Assembly (NCBI GenBank): GCA_026400555.1
Contig: JAPLOW010000089.1
Span: 1 to 32,887 of the forward strand
Length of the DNA: 32,887 bases
Direction of reading: 5' to 3'
From: Hyphomicrobiales bacterium
GTDB taxonomy: Bacteria; Pseudomonadota; Alphaproteobacteria; Rhizobiales; Beijerinckiaceae
Shown here: positions 18,801-28,318 of the stretch, in pieces
Numbering within the stretch: the stretch's first letter is position 1
Layout of the letters: each line of letters starts with the position of its first letter
Notes under the pieces: model-generated
Database searches by the model: none
The model's input: only the letters and a program-made list of their open reading frames with translations
Told to the model about the DNA's origin: nothing
Made by a program: the position numbers and the translations under genes

Positions 18801-20060
18801 TCAGAACTTGTCCAGCCCACGGCCGACCGTGCCTTTCAGCGCATTGTCGCCGGGCGTGCCCTCGGGCGCATAGTAGCCGGCGGCCTTCTTGGCCTCCATC
18901 TCGACCGAGGCGTCCTGCGGGATCAATTCGGGCGGGATCGGCACACGCTCGCCGATCTCGATGCCGGACTGGACCATGGCGTCGTACTTCATGTTCGACA
19001 TCGACATCAGCCGGTCGATCTTCGTCACGCCGAGCCAGTGCAGGATATCCGGCATGAGCTGCTGAAAGCGCGCATCCTGCACACCGGCCACGCATTCGGT
19101 GCGTTCGAAATAGGTCGCGGCGCTGTCTCCGCCCTCCTGCCGCTTGCGGGCGTTGTAGACGAGGAATTTCGTGACCTCGCCGAGCGCCCTGCCCTCCTTG
19201 CGGTTGTAGACGATGAGGCCGACGCCGCCGCGCTGGGCTTCGATGGTGGCTTCCTCGATGCCATGGGTGAGGTAGGGCCGGCAGGTGCAGATGTCGGAGC
19301 CGAACACATCCGAGCCGTTGCATTCGTCATGAACGCGGCACGCGAGTCTCTTCTTCGGATTGGCGAGATCGGCCACGTCGCCGATCACATAGGCCGTCAT
19401 CGAGCCGATCGGCGGCAGGAAGACCTTCATGTCCGGCCGGGTCACCAGTTCGGTGAACATGCCGCCCGTCTGCTCGAACAGGGTGCGGCGCAACTCGTTC
19501 TCGCTCGTGCCGAAACGCTCGGCGACGCCCGGCAGCCACCAGACCGAATCGACCGCGATCTTGGTGACCGAGATATCGCCGGAGGCATGCAGGATTCGGC
19601 CATCGGGCGCGAGCCTGCGGGCGGCCATGGCGGCCGTGATCTCGGGCAGGTTCAGCCGCGCTTTCGTCACGGCAATGGTCGGGCGAATGTCGACGCCCTC
19701 GGCGATCTCGCGGGAAAAGTCGCGCGCCACGCGGTGGCCCCAGGGATCGAGCGAGACGATCTTGCCGGGCGTCGACCACTGCGGATAGGGCCCGATCTCG
19801 GCAGTCGGGTAGGTGTTGGTAAGGTCAGGCCGGGCCGACGGGTTCATGGCGCGGGCAGAGACCGCCAGTGCCCGATAGAGCGAATAGGCGCCGCCATAGG
19901 CGCCGATCACGTTGCGGTCGAGCGGCGTCGTCGTCGCCCCCACAACGGGACCGCGCTCCTCGATCGTGGCGGCGTCCCACTTCACCGGAAAGCGCGAGGT
20001 CGCAGTGCCCGGTTCCGGGTGGGAGGTGAGGCGGATATGAGTGGACCGGTTGGCGGTCAT
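18801..20060 (-). CDS. GTP cyclohydrolase II-like protein with N-terminal extension (URC1/Urg1-like)
   Basis: C-terminal GCHII-like domain RVHDECNGSDVFGSDICTCRPYLTHGIEEA...VYNRKEGRALGEVTKFLVYN...QDARF...GIEIGERVPI, plus a long N-terminal extension that does not look like RibB. Confidence 0.87.
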   Translation of the reverse strand: MTANRSTHIRLTSHPEPGTATSRFPVKWDAATIEERGPVVGATTTPLDRNVIGAYGGAYSLYRALAVSARAMNPSARPDLTNTYPTAEIGPYPQWSTPGKIVSLDPWGHRVARDFSREIAEGVDIRPTIAVTKARLNLPEITAAMAARRLAPDGRILHASGDISVTKIAVDSVWWLPGVAERFGTSENELRRTLFEQTGGMFTELVTRPDMKVFLPPIGSMTAYVIGDVADLANPKKRLACRVHDECNGSDVFGSDICTCRPYLTHGIEEATIEAQRGGVGLIVYNRKEGRALGEVTKFLVYNARKRQEGGDSAATYFERTECVAGVQDARFQQLMPDILHWLGVTKIDRLMSMSNMKYDAMVQSGIEIGERVPIPPELIPQDASVEMEAKKAAGYYAPEGTPGDNALKGTVGRGLDKF

Positions 20061-20310
20061 CACGGGGCTCCAAAACAAATGTGGCTCCGGACGCAAGAGG
20101 CCGGAGCCGTTCGATCAGGCGTCGCAGCGCCTCACACTCGTAAGGTGGCGCGGCGGAAGCCTGACGTCAACGCGTTGCTCGATGAACATTGCGCAGCCTG
20201 CGTCAAATCCGCCGGCGTTCATGGCGGGGATCGGCTGTTCGTCTTTGCGTCCGTTGGCGATTCTCCGCATAGAGGCAGGACAGACTGATTCAACAAGGCT
20301 GCGTTGCTCC

Positions 20311-21414
20311 ATGATCCGTATCTTCATCCTGATCGCAGCCATGCTGTTTGCAGCCCCGACCTGGGGCCAGAGCGCGGTGCCCGCGAGCACACAGCCCCTG
20401 ACGGTCGCGACGCGGGTTGTGCCGCCGATGGTGATCAAGGACAACAAGGGCGACCTGAGCGGATTCAGCATCGACCTGTGGAACGCCATTGCGCGCGATC
20501 TCAACATGGCCTTCACCTACCGCGAGATCGCGGCGTTGCCGGACCTGCTCGCAAGCGTGCAGACCAAACAGGCCGACCTCGCCGTAGCCGCCATCTCGAT
20601 CACCGCCGAGCGCGAGCGCATTTTCGACTTTTCGCAGCCCATTCTTGACGCCGGATTGCAGATCATGGTGCGCGCGGATCGCGGCGGCCCGCCTCCACTC
20701 TATGCGACGCTGTGGAGCCTGATGACTTCGGGGCCAATGCGTGACCTGTTCGTGCTGATGCTGCTGCTGGCGATCATCCCTGTGCCGTTGGTCTATTTGT
20801 CCGAGCGGCGCAAGCCGGATTCAGTGATCCACGCGCCGTCGGGGGCCGGCAAGATCGGCAATTCGCTGTGGTGGTCGATCACAACCATGGCAGGCCAGGC
20901 CCCCGACATGCCGCGGTCGCTGCTGGGCCGGTTCATCGCCGTGGCCTGGATTTTCACAGGCGTCGTGTTCATCTCCTATTTCACGGCGACCGTGACGGCC
21001 TCGCTCACGGTGCGGCAGCTCGATTCGTCGATTTCGAAGCTCGACGATTTACCCGGCAAGCGGGTCGGCACCGTGCGCGCCAGCACTGCCGACACATTCC
21101 TGCGCGCCCAGCGGATCGAGACCAGCGGGTTCGTGCAGATCAAGGACGCATTCGATGCACTCCAGTCCGACAGGCTCGATGCGGTCGTCTTCGATGCGCC
21201 AGTCCTCAGTTTTCATGCGGCCCGGGAAGGCAAGGGCAAGGTGGTCGTGGTCGGGACGATCCTCAAGCCGGAAGCCTACGGCATCCTGTTCGCTGACGAC
21301 AACCCGCTCCGCAAGGCGGTCAACCAGAGCTTGCTGAAACTGCGCGAGAGCGGGGAGCACGAGGCGATCCGGCGCAAGTGGTTTGGCGGCGCTGAGGCCG
21401 CTGCCGGCGGTTGA
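20311..21414 (+). CDS. Ionotropic glutamate receptor-like protein: periplasmic SBP_bac_3-type ligand-binding domain interrupted by TM1-pore loop-TM2
   Basis: Signal peptide; S1 lobe PLTVATRVVPPMVIKDNKGDLSGFSIDLWNAIARDL...ISITAERERIFDFSQPI; TM LFVLMLLLAIIPVPLVYLSER; pore-like SLWWSITTMAGQAPDMPRSLLGRF; TM IAVAWIFTGVVFISYFTATVTASLTV; S2 lobe to KWFGG. Confidence 0.87.
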   Translation: MIRIFILIAAMLFAAPTWGQSAVPASTQPLTVATRVVPPMVIKDNKGDLSGFSIDLWNAIARDLNMAFTYREIAALPDLLASVQTKQADLAVAAISITAERERIFDFSQPILDAGLQIMVRADRGGPPPLYATLWSLMTSGPMRDLFVLMLLLAIIPVPLVYLSERRKPDSVIHAPSGAGKIGNSLWWSITTMAGQAPDMPRSLLGRFIAVAWIFTGVVFISYFTATVTASLTVRQLDSSISKLDDLPGKRVGTVRASTADTFLRAQRIETSGFVQIKDAFDALQSDRLDAVVFDAPVLSFHAAREGKGKVVVVGTILKPEAYGILFADDNPLRKAVNQSLLKLRESGEHEAIRRKWFGGAEAAAGG

Positions 21415-21452
21415 GGCTCGACGGCGCACATCGGTGGCCTTAAACAGGCGTC

Positions 21453-21881
21453 ATGACAGACACGACCTTCGCACTCGACCCGCGCCTGGAAGGCGATACC
21501 TATCTGGTGGCTGACTGGCCGCTCTGCCAGGTCAGACTGATCAAGGACGCACGCTATGTCTGGCTCGTCCTCGTTCCGAAGCGCGCCGGCGCCTCCGAGA
21601 TCACCGACCTTTCCCCGATCGACCGCGTGCGGCTCAGCGCCGAGATCGACAGGGCCGCGCTTGGCCTCAAGGCGTCCGTACCCTGCGACAAGCTCAATAT
21701 CGCGGCGCTCGGCAATATGGTGGCGCAGTTGCATGTGCATGTGATCGCGCGCCGCAAGACCGACGCCGCCTGGCCCAAGCCCGTATGGGGCCTCGGCAAT
21801 CCGGAAGCCTATGACAAGGCCGAACTATCCGGGCTGATCTTGCGCCTCATCGCAGCCTTCGACGGAGGCGGCCGCCCATGA
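21453..21881 (+). CDS. HIT family protein
   Basis: Histidine-triad segment QLHVHVIARRKTD; HIT fold pattern LDPRLEGDTYLVADWPLCQVRLIKDARYVWLVLVPKR. Confidence 0.9.
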   Translation: MTDTTFALDPRLEGDTYLVADWPLCQVRLIKDARYVWLVLVPKRAGASEITDLSPIDRVRLSAEIDRAALGLKASVPCDKLNIAALGNMVAQLHVHVIARRKTDAAWPKPVWGLGNPEAYDKAELSGLILRLIAAFDGGGRP

Positions 21882-22825
21882 ATCCGCATCTCCCGATCAC
21901 GTCGCGCGCCGAGCTTTCGGCCGGTACCGGCTTTGCCGCCAACCTGTTCGACCGGGCCGCCGAGCTGCGCGATTCGCCGGAGGCGCAAACCGTGCTGCGC
22001 GCCGGGCCACTGGCGCGGTTTGCGGTGGTGGCCGGCGAAAGGCCGGTGCTTCGCAGGGTGGGCGATGGCTTCACGGTCTGGCATGATGCGGAAGCGTTGG
22101 ACGAACTCGGCGACGTCGAACACGAGATCCTGCTCGGGCGCGACGATGGCGCGGGGCGCTTTGGCGTCCGCATCGCTGCTGTGCTCGGGGATGCGCTGAA
22201 GGCCAGACCGGAGCTGCTGGTGCTCGACCTGCGCTCGCTGGCCATTCAGGGGCTCGTGCCTGTCGCGGAGCTGGGCGCCGTCGGCGAAACCAAGGCGATG
22301 ACCGACTGGCATGCTCGCCACCGCTTCTGCGCCAATTGCGGCCAGTCCACCGCCGCCAGCCCCGGCGGCTGGAAACGCGAATGCAGCGCCTGCACCGCGC
22401 AGCACTTTCCCCGCACGGACCCCGTGACCATCATGCTGGTGACCCATGGCGACCGGTGCCTGCTGGCGAGACAGGCGCGCTTTCCGCCCGGTATGCATTC
22501 GGCCATCGCAGGCTTTGTCGAGCCGGGCGAAACCATCGAGGACGCCGTGCGCCGCGAGACGCTGGAGGAAACAGGGCTTGCGGTCGGCAAGGTGACCTAT
22601 CTTGCCTCACAGCCCTGGCCGTTTCCCTCGTCCCTGATGATCGGTTGCCTTGCCGAGGCGCTCCATGACGACATCACGCTCGATCAGACGGAACTTGAGG
22701 CCGGGCGCTGGTTCAGCCGCGACGAGGCCCGACTCATGCTGAAGGGCCAGCATCCGGAGGGACTGACCGCGCCAGTGCACATCGCCATCGCGAACACGCT
22801 GCTGACGCATTGGCTGGCAAACTGA
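21878..22825 (+). CDS. nudC: NAD(+)/NADH diphosphatase NudC (Nudix)
   Basis: Zinc ribbon FCANCGQ...CSACTAQHFPRTDPVTIML; Nudix box GFVEPGETIEDAVRRETLEETGL; SQPWPFPSSLMIGC. Confidence 0.94.
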   Translation: MNPHLPITSRAELSAGTGFAANLFDRAAELRDSPEAQTVLRAGPLARFAVVAGERPVLRRVGDGFTVWHDAEALDELGDVEHEILLGRDDGAGRFGVRIAAVLGDALKARPELLVLDLRSLAIQGLVPVAELGAVGETKAMTDWHARHRFCANCGQSTAASPGGWKRECSACTAQHFPRTDPVTIMLVTHGDRCLLARQARFPPGMHSAIAGFVEPGETIEDAVRRETLEETGLAVGKVTYLASQPWPFPSSLMIGCLAEALHDDITLDQTELEAGRWFSRDEARLMLKGQHPEGLTAPVHIAIANTLLTHWLAN

Positions 22826-22861
22826 GCCGGCTCGGCGCGATGTCCGCGCCAAATGCCGTCG

Positions 22862-23707
22862 TCAGCCTTCCTTGAAGCTTTCGCGGAAGGGGTGAGCCGG
22901 GTAGACGCCGAGGATCTTCACCTCGCGGGAGAAATACTCCAGCTCCTCGAGCGCGCGCTTGAGTGCCGGGTCGTCCGGGTGGCCGTCGACATCGACGTAG
23001 AACATCGTGGCGTAGAAGTGCCCGTCCAGCATGTAGCTTTCGAGCTTGGTCATGTTGACGCCATTGGTCGCAAACCCGCCCATGGCCTTGTAGAGCGCTG
23101 CCGGAATGTTGCGCACGCGGAAAACGAAGGTGGTGATCGTCGGGCCACCGCCTGCCCGGGCATACTCGGGATACTTCGACAGGATGACAAAGCGCGTGGT
23201 GTTGTGCTTTTCGTCCTCGACATCTTCCGCGAGGACATCAAGGCCGTAAATCTCCGCCGCAAGCTTCGAGGCGAGTGCGCCACGGGTGGGGTCCTTCGCC
23301 TCAGCGATGATCCGCGCAGAGCCCGCGGTGTCGCTGGCGACCACAGGGCTGAGACGGTGCTTGCGAATGAAGCCCATGTTCTGGCCGAGCGCGACGACAT
23401 GGCTTTCGGCAGTCTTGAGGCCATCCAGCGTCGCGCCCTTCACGGCCATCAGCTGGAAATGGATCGGCAGGAAGAACTCGCCGATGATGTGCAGGCCCGA
23501 TTTGGGCAGGAGCTGGTAGATGTCGCCGACCCGGCCTACTGTCGAATTCTCGATCGGAATCATGCCGTAGCGTGCCGTTCCATCCTGAACGGCGGCCAGC
23601 GCGTCCTGGAAGGTCGGGCAGGCCAGCGGCGTGCAGTTCGGAAAGACCTCCAGCGCAGCGGCCTGACTGTAGGCGCCGGGCTCGCCCTGGTAACAAACAA
23701 CAGTCAT
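22862..23707 (-). CDS. pheA: Prephenate dehydratase
   Basis: MTVVCYQGEPGAYSQAAAL, YGMIPIENSTVGRVGDIYQLL, HNTTRFVILS, C-terminal ACT domain with NMTKLESYMLDG. Confidence 0.95.
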   Translation of the reverse strand: MTVVCYQGEPGAYSQAAALEVFPNCTPLACPTFQDALAAVQDGTARYGMIPIENSTVGRVGDIYQLLPKSGLHIIGEFFLPIHFQLMAVKGATLDGLKTAESHVVALGQNMGFIRKHRLSPVVASDTAGSARIIAEAKDPTRGALASKLAAEIYGLDVLAEDVEDEKHNTTRFVILSKYPEYARAGGGPTITTFVFRVRNIPAALYKAMGGFATNGVNMTKLESYMLDGHFYATMFYVDVDGHPDDPALKRALEELEYFSREVKILGVYPAHPFRESFKEG

Positions 23708-23717
23708 GAAGAGCTCC

Positions 23718-24452
23718 TCAGTGTGCCGCAAGGGCGGCGCGGGCGCGCACAAGATCGTCGGGTGTGTCAACGCCGCGAGGGACATGGGCGATGATCCGGG
23801 CATCAATGCGCATGCCATCCTCGAGCGCACGCAATTGTTCGAGCTTCTCACGCAGTTCCAGCGGCGAAGGCGGCAGCGCCACGAAGCGCTCCAGCGCGCG
23901 GCGGCGATAGGCGTAGACGCCGACATGGTGATACAGCGGCCCGTCGCCATAAGGGGCCGTGGCGCGGGTGAAATAGAGCGCACGCATGCGGCCCGGGCTG
24001 ATCATGCTGCCCACCAGCTTGACCACGCTAGGAGCCATCCGTTCCTCCTCGTCGACGATTTCGGCGGCCAGCGTCGCGATCTGAACAGCCGGATCGGCCA
24101 GCGGCTCGATCGAGATCGCGACGGCGCCCGCGTCAATCGTTGGAAAGTCGCCCTGGAGATTGACCACGATGTCGTACCTGCCCTCGGGGTCGAGCACGTC
24201 CGCCGCCTCCTTGATCCGGTCGGACCCCGACTGGTGGTCGGAGCGCGTCATCACGGCGCGGCCGCCCACGGCCTCGACAGCCGCGACGATCTCGGCCGAA
24301 TCGGTCGCCACCGCCACCGGGCCGATGCCAGCCGCGATCGCCTTGCGCCAGACACGCACGATCATCGGCTCGCCGTTGATGTCGGCCAGCGGCTTGTTCG
24401 GCAGGCGTGTGGCGGCCATGCGGGCGGGGATCAGGACAAGCGGGTCGGACAT
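23718..24452 (-). CDS. kdsB: 3-deoxy-manno-octulosonate cytidylyltransferase
   Basis: [106 protein letters not shown]. Confidence 0.96.
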   Translation of the reverse strand: MSDPLVLIPARMAATRLPNKPLADINGEPMIVRVWRKAIAAGIGPVAVATDSAEIVAAVEAVGGRAVMTRSDHQSGSDRIKEAADVLDPEGRYDIVVNLQGDFPTIDAGAVAISIEPLADPAVQIATLAAEIVDEEERMAPSVVKLVGSMISPGRMRALYFTRATAPYGDGPLYHHVGVYAYRRRALERFVALPPSPLELREKLEQLRALEDGMRIDARIIAHVPRGVDTPDDLVRARAALAAH

Positions 24453-24505
24453 GCGTATAACTTTGGTCGGCGTCAAAAAGTCTCAAACTGTTACGTGCTT
24501 ATAGG

Positions 24506-24529
24506 AGTTGCAAACACAGTTGCAAACAC
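24506..24529. repeat. 12-bp perfect tandem repeat (2 copies) in the kdsB/cytochrome c divergent intergenic region
   Basis: AGTTGCAAACAC-AGTTGCAAACAC, followed by a degenerate AAGCGCAAAGC. Confidence 0.85.
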
Positions 24530-24640
24530 AAGCGCAAAGCGGCTAATCAGCAAGGAAATCATGACGGCTTTGGCCGTCCTTGGGCAAAGCGCGCGTTTTG
24601 TTGGCCATCACGGCCCGGAATGCGGCAGACGAGGGAAACA

Positions 24641-25165
24641 ATGGACTCGTTCGAACTGAACAAGATCGCCGGCACCGTGCTGGGCGTCGCGCTCGTGGTG
24701 ATGGGCCTCAACATGTTGGGCGGCATCGTCGTCAACCCGTCCAAGCCGAAGGTTCCCGGCTATGAGCTGCCCGGCGGCGAAGTTGCGGCCGCTCCGGCCG
24801 CCGGCCCGGCCGCCGCGGCCGACACGCCCATCGATGAGCGCATGAAGGTGGCTGACGCCGGCCGTGGCGAGCGCGCGGTGGGGGCCTGCAAGGCCTGCCA
24901 CTCTTTCGAGAATGGCGGCGCCAACAAGGTCGGCCCGAACCTGTGGAAGGTCGTTGACGGCCCGAAGGCCCATGTCGATGGCTTCGGCTACTCGGCGGCG
25001 CTCAAGGAGCGCAAGGCCAAGGGCGAGAAGTGGGGCGCGGCGGAGCTCGACGGCTTCCTGAAGAACCCGAAGGCCTATCTGGCCGGCACCACGATGGGCT
25101 TTGCGGGCATTGCGCGCCCCGACCAGCGCGCCGACATCGTTGCCTATCTGGCCTCGCTCAAGTGA
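24641..25165 (+). CDS. Membrane-anchored class I cytochrome c (CycM-like)
   Basis: N-terminal TM anchor LNKIAGTVLGVALVVMGLNMLGGIVV; heme motif CKACH; GPNLWKVVDG; distal TTMGFAGI. Confidence 0.92.
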   Translation: MDSFELNKIAGTVLGVALVVMGLNMLGGIVVNPSKPKVPGYELPGGEVAAAPAAGPAAAADTPIDERMKVADAGRGERAVGACKACHSFENGGANKVGPNLWKVVDGPKAHVDGFGYSAALKERKAKGEKWGAAELDGFLKNPKAYLAGTTMGFAGIARPDQRADIVAYLASLK

Positions 25166-25203
25166 GTCGCAGGCCGGCTCCCGCGGCATCGTGATCCACA
25201 AAG

Positions 25204-25227
25204 GCCGGGCCGGACGCCCGGCTTTTT
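25204..25227 (+). terminator. Rho-independent terminator downstream of the cytochrome c gene
   Basis: GCCGGGC-CGGAC-GCCCGGC followed by TTTTT. Confidence 0.85.
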
Positions 25228-25327
25228 CAGTTGCGGCGTCAAGATGGCTGGCAACGCGCGCGGATCGCGACATATTGTTCAGGCGAATCAGACGCAGCGG
25301 CAACCGGACCACGACAGGAGGCGGCGC

Positions 25328-27205
25328 ATGGCACGATGGACACGGCGCGAGGCGCTGAAGGGAACAGCGGCCACACTTGCCCTGCCTGCGATTGCTTCGC
25401 CTGTGCTGATCAACCCGGCTTTTGCCGAGACCGGCTGGACCGAGACCCATGGTCTATCGACCTTCGGCGAGCTTGGTCTTCCGGCGGACTTCAAGCACTT
25501 CGCCTACGTCAATCCTGCTGCTCCCAAGGGCGGCTTTGTCACGATCCAGCTCAGGAGCGGCGGCGGCAACCAGAGCTTCGATACCTTCAACACCCTCAAC
25601 TCCTTCGTCGACAAGGGCGACGGTGTGGGCGGCACCGAACTCATCTTCGACAGCCTCGTGACCAGCCATGCGGATGAGCCGCTGACCGCCTATGGGCTGC
25701 TGGCCAAGTCGATCCTGATCGCGCCTGACAAACTGACCTATCGCTTCAAGCTGCGCGAGCAGGCCCGCTTCCATGACGGCTCGCCGCTGACGGCGGAGGA
25801 TATCGCCTTCTCGATGAACATCATCAAGACGAAAGGCCATTCCTCCTATCGCCTGTTGCTGCGCGAGCTTGAAAGCGTGACAGCCGATGACCGGCATACG
25901 GTCACCGTCAGGCTCACGCCGAAGAAGAGCCGCGACCTGCACCTGCTCGTCGGCTCGCTCAATGTGTTCTCCAAGAAATTCTGGGACGGGCGCGATTTCG
26001 AAGCTGCGATCCTTGAGCCGATCCTGGGCTCCAGCGCCTACCGGATGGGGCGTTTCGAGCAAGGCCGCTTTATGGAGTATGAGCGGGTCGCCGACTACTG
26101 GGGCAAGGACCTGCCGGTCAGCGTCGGGCTCAACAATTTCGACCGCATCCGCTATGAGTATTACCGCGACCGCAACGTCGCATTCGAGGCCTTCAAGGCC
26201 GGCTCCATCACATTCCAGGAAGAATACACCGCACGGCAGTGGGCAACGGGCTACGACTTCCCGGCCCTTCGCGACGGCAGGGTCAAGCGCGAGGAGCTGC
26301 CGCGTACCGGCACGACGGCGGCGCAGGGCTGGTACTTCAACACCCGCCGCGAGATGTTCAAGGACAAGCGGGTGCGGGAAGCCATCGCGATCTGCTTCGA
26401 TTTCGAGTGGACCAACAAGAACATCATGTTCGGGCTGCGCGCCCGGACCACCTCGTACTTCGAACGCTCCGACAAGAAGGCGGAAGGGCTGCCCTCGCCG
26501 GAGGAACTGGCGCTGCTTGAGCCGTTCCGCGCGACGCTGGATCCGGAGGTCTTCGCCGCGCCATGGGTGCCGCCCGTCTCAGATGGTTCGGGCAATGACA
26601 GGGCTCTCCTGAGGCGCGCCAACGAGCTTCTGCTGGCGGCCGGCTGCAAGCGCGACGGCGCCATCATGCGCCTGCCCGACGGAAAGCCGTTCGAGATCGA
26701 ATTCCTTGATTCCAACCCCGCGCTGCACCCGCACACGCAGCCCTTCATTGCCAACCTGAAGCGGCTCGGCATCGAGGGGCGGCTGCGCACGGTCGACCCG
26801 GCCCAGTACCAGAACCGGACCAACGGCTTTGAGTTCGATATGGTCAGCTTGGCCCTCGGCGGCTCGCAGATCCCGGGCGACACCCTGCGCATCGTTATGG
26901 GTTCGGAGGCGGCGAAGACGCCCGGTTCGCGCAACTATGCCGGGATCGCCGACCCCGCGATCGACGCGTTGCTGACCGTGATCGCCAATGCGACCTCCTA
27001 CAAGGAGGTGGTCGTGGCCTGCCGGGCGCTCGACCGCGTGTTTCGGGCCGGGCGCTACTGGATCCCGATGTGGCATGCGCCGACGGTCTGGCTGGCCTAC
27101 TGGGACATGTATGAGCGGCCCGAAGTCCAGCCGAAATTCGGCGAGGGCGCACCTTCGACATGGTGGTTCAATCCGGAAAAAGCCCGTCGGATCGGGAGAG
27201 CCTGA
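25328..27205 (+). CDS. yejA: Oligopeptide/microcin C-type ABC transporter substrate-binding protein YejA
   Basis: HGLSTFGELGLPADFKHFAYVNPAAPKGG, SFDTFNTLNSFVDKG, RYEYYRDRNVAFEAFKAG; followed by yejB-yejE-yejF homologs; good SD AGGAGG. Confidence 0.93.
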   Translation: MARWTRREALKGTAATLALPAIASPVLINPAFAETGWTETHGLSTFGELGLPADFKHFAYVNPAAPKGGFVTIQLRSGGGNQSFDTFNTLNSFVDKGDGVGGTELIFDSLVTSHADEPLTAYGLLAKSILIAPDKLTYRFKLREQARFHDGSPLTAEDIAFSMNIIKTKGHSSYRLLLRELESVTADDRHTVTVRLTPKKSRDLHLLVGSLNVFSKKFWDGRDFEAAILEPILGSSAYRMGRFEQGRFMEYERVADYWGKDLPVSVGLNNFDRIRYEYYRDRNVAFEAFKAGSITFQEEYTARQWATGYDFPALRDGRVKREELPRTGTTAAQGWYFNTRREMFKDKRVREAIAICFDFEWTNKNIMFGLRARTTSYFERSDKKAEGLPSPEELALLEPFRATLDPEVFAAPWVPPVSDGSGNDRALLRRANELLLAAGCKRDGAIMRLPDGKPFEIEFLDSNPALHPHTQPFIANLKRLGIEGRLRTVDPAQYQNRTNGFEFDMVSLALGGSQIPGDTLRIVMGSEAAKTPGSRNYAGIADPAIDALLTVIANATSYKEVVVACRALDRVFRAGRYWIPMWHAPTVWLAYWDMYERPEVQPKFGEGAPSTWWFNPEKARRIGRA

Positions 27206-27208
27206 GGC

Positions 27209-28318
27209 ATGTTGGCCTACATCGCCCGCCGCGTGCTTTTGATGATCCCGACGCTGTTCGGAATCATGCTGATCTCGTTTGTGCTGGTGCAGTTCGCGCC
27301 CGGCGGGCCGGTCGAGCGCATGATCGCGCAGTTACAGGGGCAGGACGCGGGCACATCGAGCCGGCTCGGCGGGGGCGGCGATGTCGCGGGTGGCGCGCCC
27401 CAGGCCGGCAGCGGCACGGGCGGGGATGTCACCTCGGCCTATCGAGGCGCGCAGGGGCTCGACCCGCAATTCATCAAGGAGCTCGAAAAGCAGTTCGGCT
27501 TCGACAAGCCGGCCCATGAGCGCTTCTTCAAGATGCTGGTCGATTATTCCACCTTCAACTTCGGCAAGAGCTATTTCCGCGACGCGCCCGTGCTGCAGCT
27601 GATCAAGGAAAAGCTGCCGGTCTCGATCTCGCTCGGGCTGTGGATCCTGATCATCGGCTATGCCGTATCGATCCCGCTTGGTATCAGGAAGGCCGTTTCT
27701 GACGGCTCGAAATTCGATGTCTGGACTTCGGGGCTGGTCATTCTCGGCTACGCCATTCCGGGTTTCCTGTTCGCCATCCTGCTGATCGTGCTGTTTGCAG
27801 GCGGCTCGTTCTGGCAAGTGTTTCCGCTGCGCGGGCTGACCTCCGACGGCTGGAAGGACATGCCCTGGCACCGCCAGATCCTCGACTATCTCTGGCACAT
27901 CACGCTGCCGGTGACGGCAATGGCGCTCGGGATCTTTGCCACCAAGACGCTGCTGACCAAGAACTCGTTCCTCGATGAAATCCGCAAGCAGTATGTGCTG
28001 ACCGCCCGTATGAAGGGGCTGAGCGAGACCGGAGTCCTGTATGGGCACGTCTTCCGCAACGCGATGATGATCATCGTGGCAGGCTTTCCCGGCGCTTTTG
28101 TCGGCGCGCTGTTCACCGGCTCGCTGCTGATCGAGACCATTTTCTCTCTCGATGGGCTGGGTCTTCTGTCCTTCGAGGCCATCGTCAACCGTGATTATCC
28201 GGTGGTGTTCGCCACCCTGTTCATCTTCTCGCTCGTCGGCCTCGTGGTGCACCTTATCTCCGATCTCATGTATACTTGGATCGATCCGCGCATCGATTTC
28301 GAGACGCGGGAGACGTGA
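27209..28318 (+). CDS. yejB: ABC transporter permease YejB
   Basis: [42 protein letters not shown], Gly-rich linker then [29 protein letters not shown]; permease signature. Confidence 0.94.
   Translation: MLAYIARRVLLMIPTLFGIMLISFVLVQFAPGGPVERMIAQLQGQDAGTSSRLGGGGDVAGGAPQAGSGTGGDVTSAYRGAQGLDPQFIKELEKQFGFDKPAHERFFKMLVDYSTFNFGKSYFRDAPVLQLIKEKLPVSISLGLWILIIGYAVSIPLGIRKAVSDGSKFDVWTSGLVILGYAIPGFLFAILLIVLFAGGSFWQVFPLRGLTSDGWKDMPWHRQILDYLWHITLPVTAMALGIFATKTLLTKNSFLDEIRKQYVLTARMKGLSETGVLYGHVFRNAMMIIVAGFPGAFVGALFTGSLLIETIFSLDGLGLLSFEAIVNRDYPVVFATLFIFSLVGLVVHLISDLMYTWIDPRIDFETRET

Noticed and set aside
17529-20288. 919-aa plus-strand ORF antisense to upp-DUF1688-GCHII-like genes
   Set aside because: Spans three well-supported genes on the opposite strand and resembles no recognisable family; shadow ORF.
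27340-27460. Gly-rich low-complexity insertion in YejB
   Set aside because: A Gly-rich linker before YRGAQGLDP is, to my knowledge, normal for YejB and not a strain-specific insertion.
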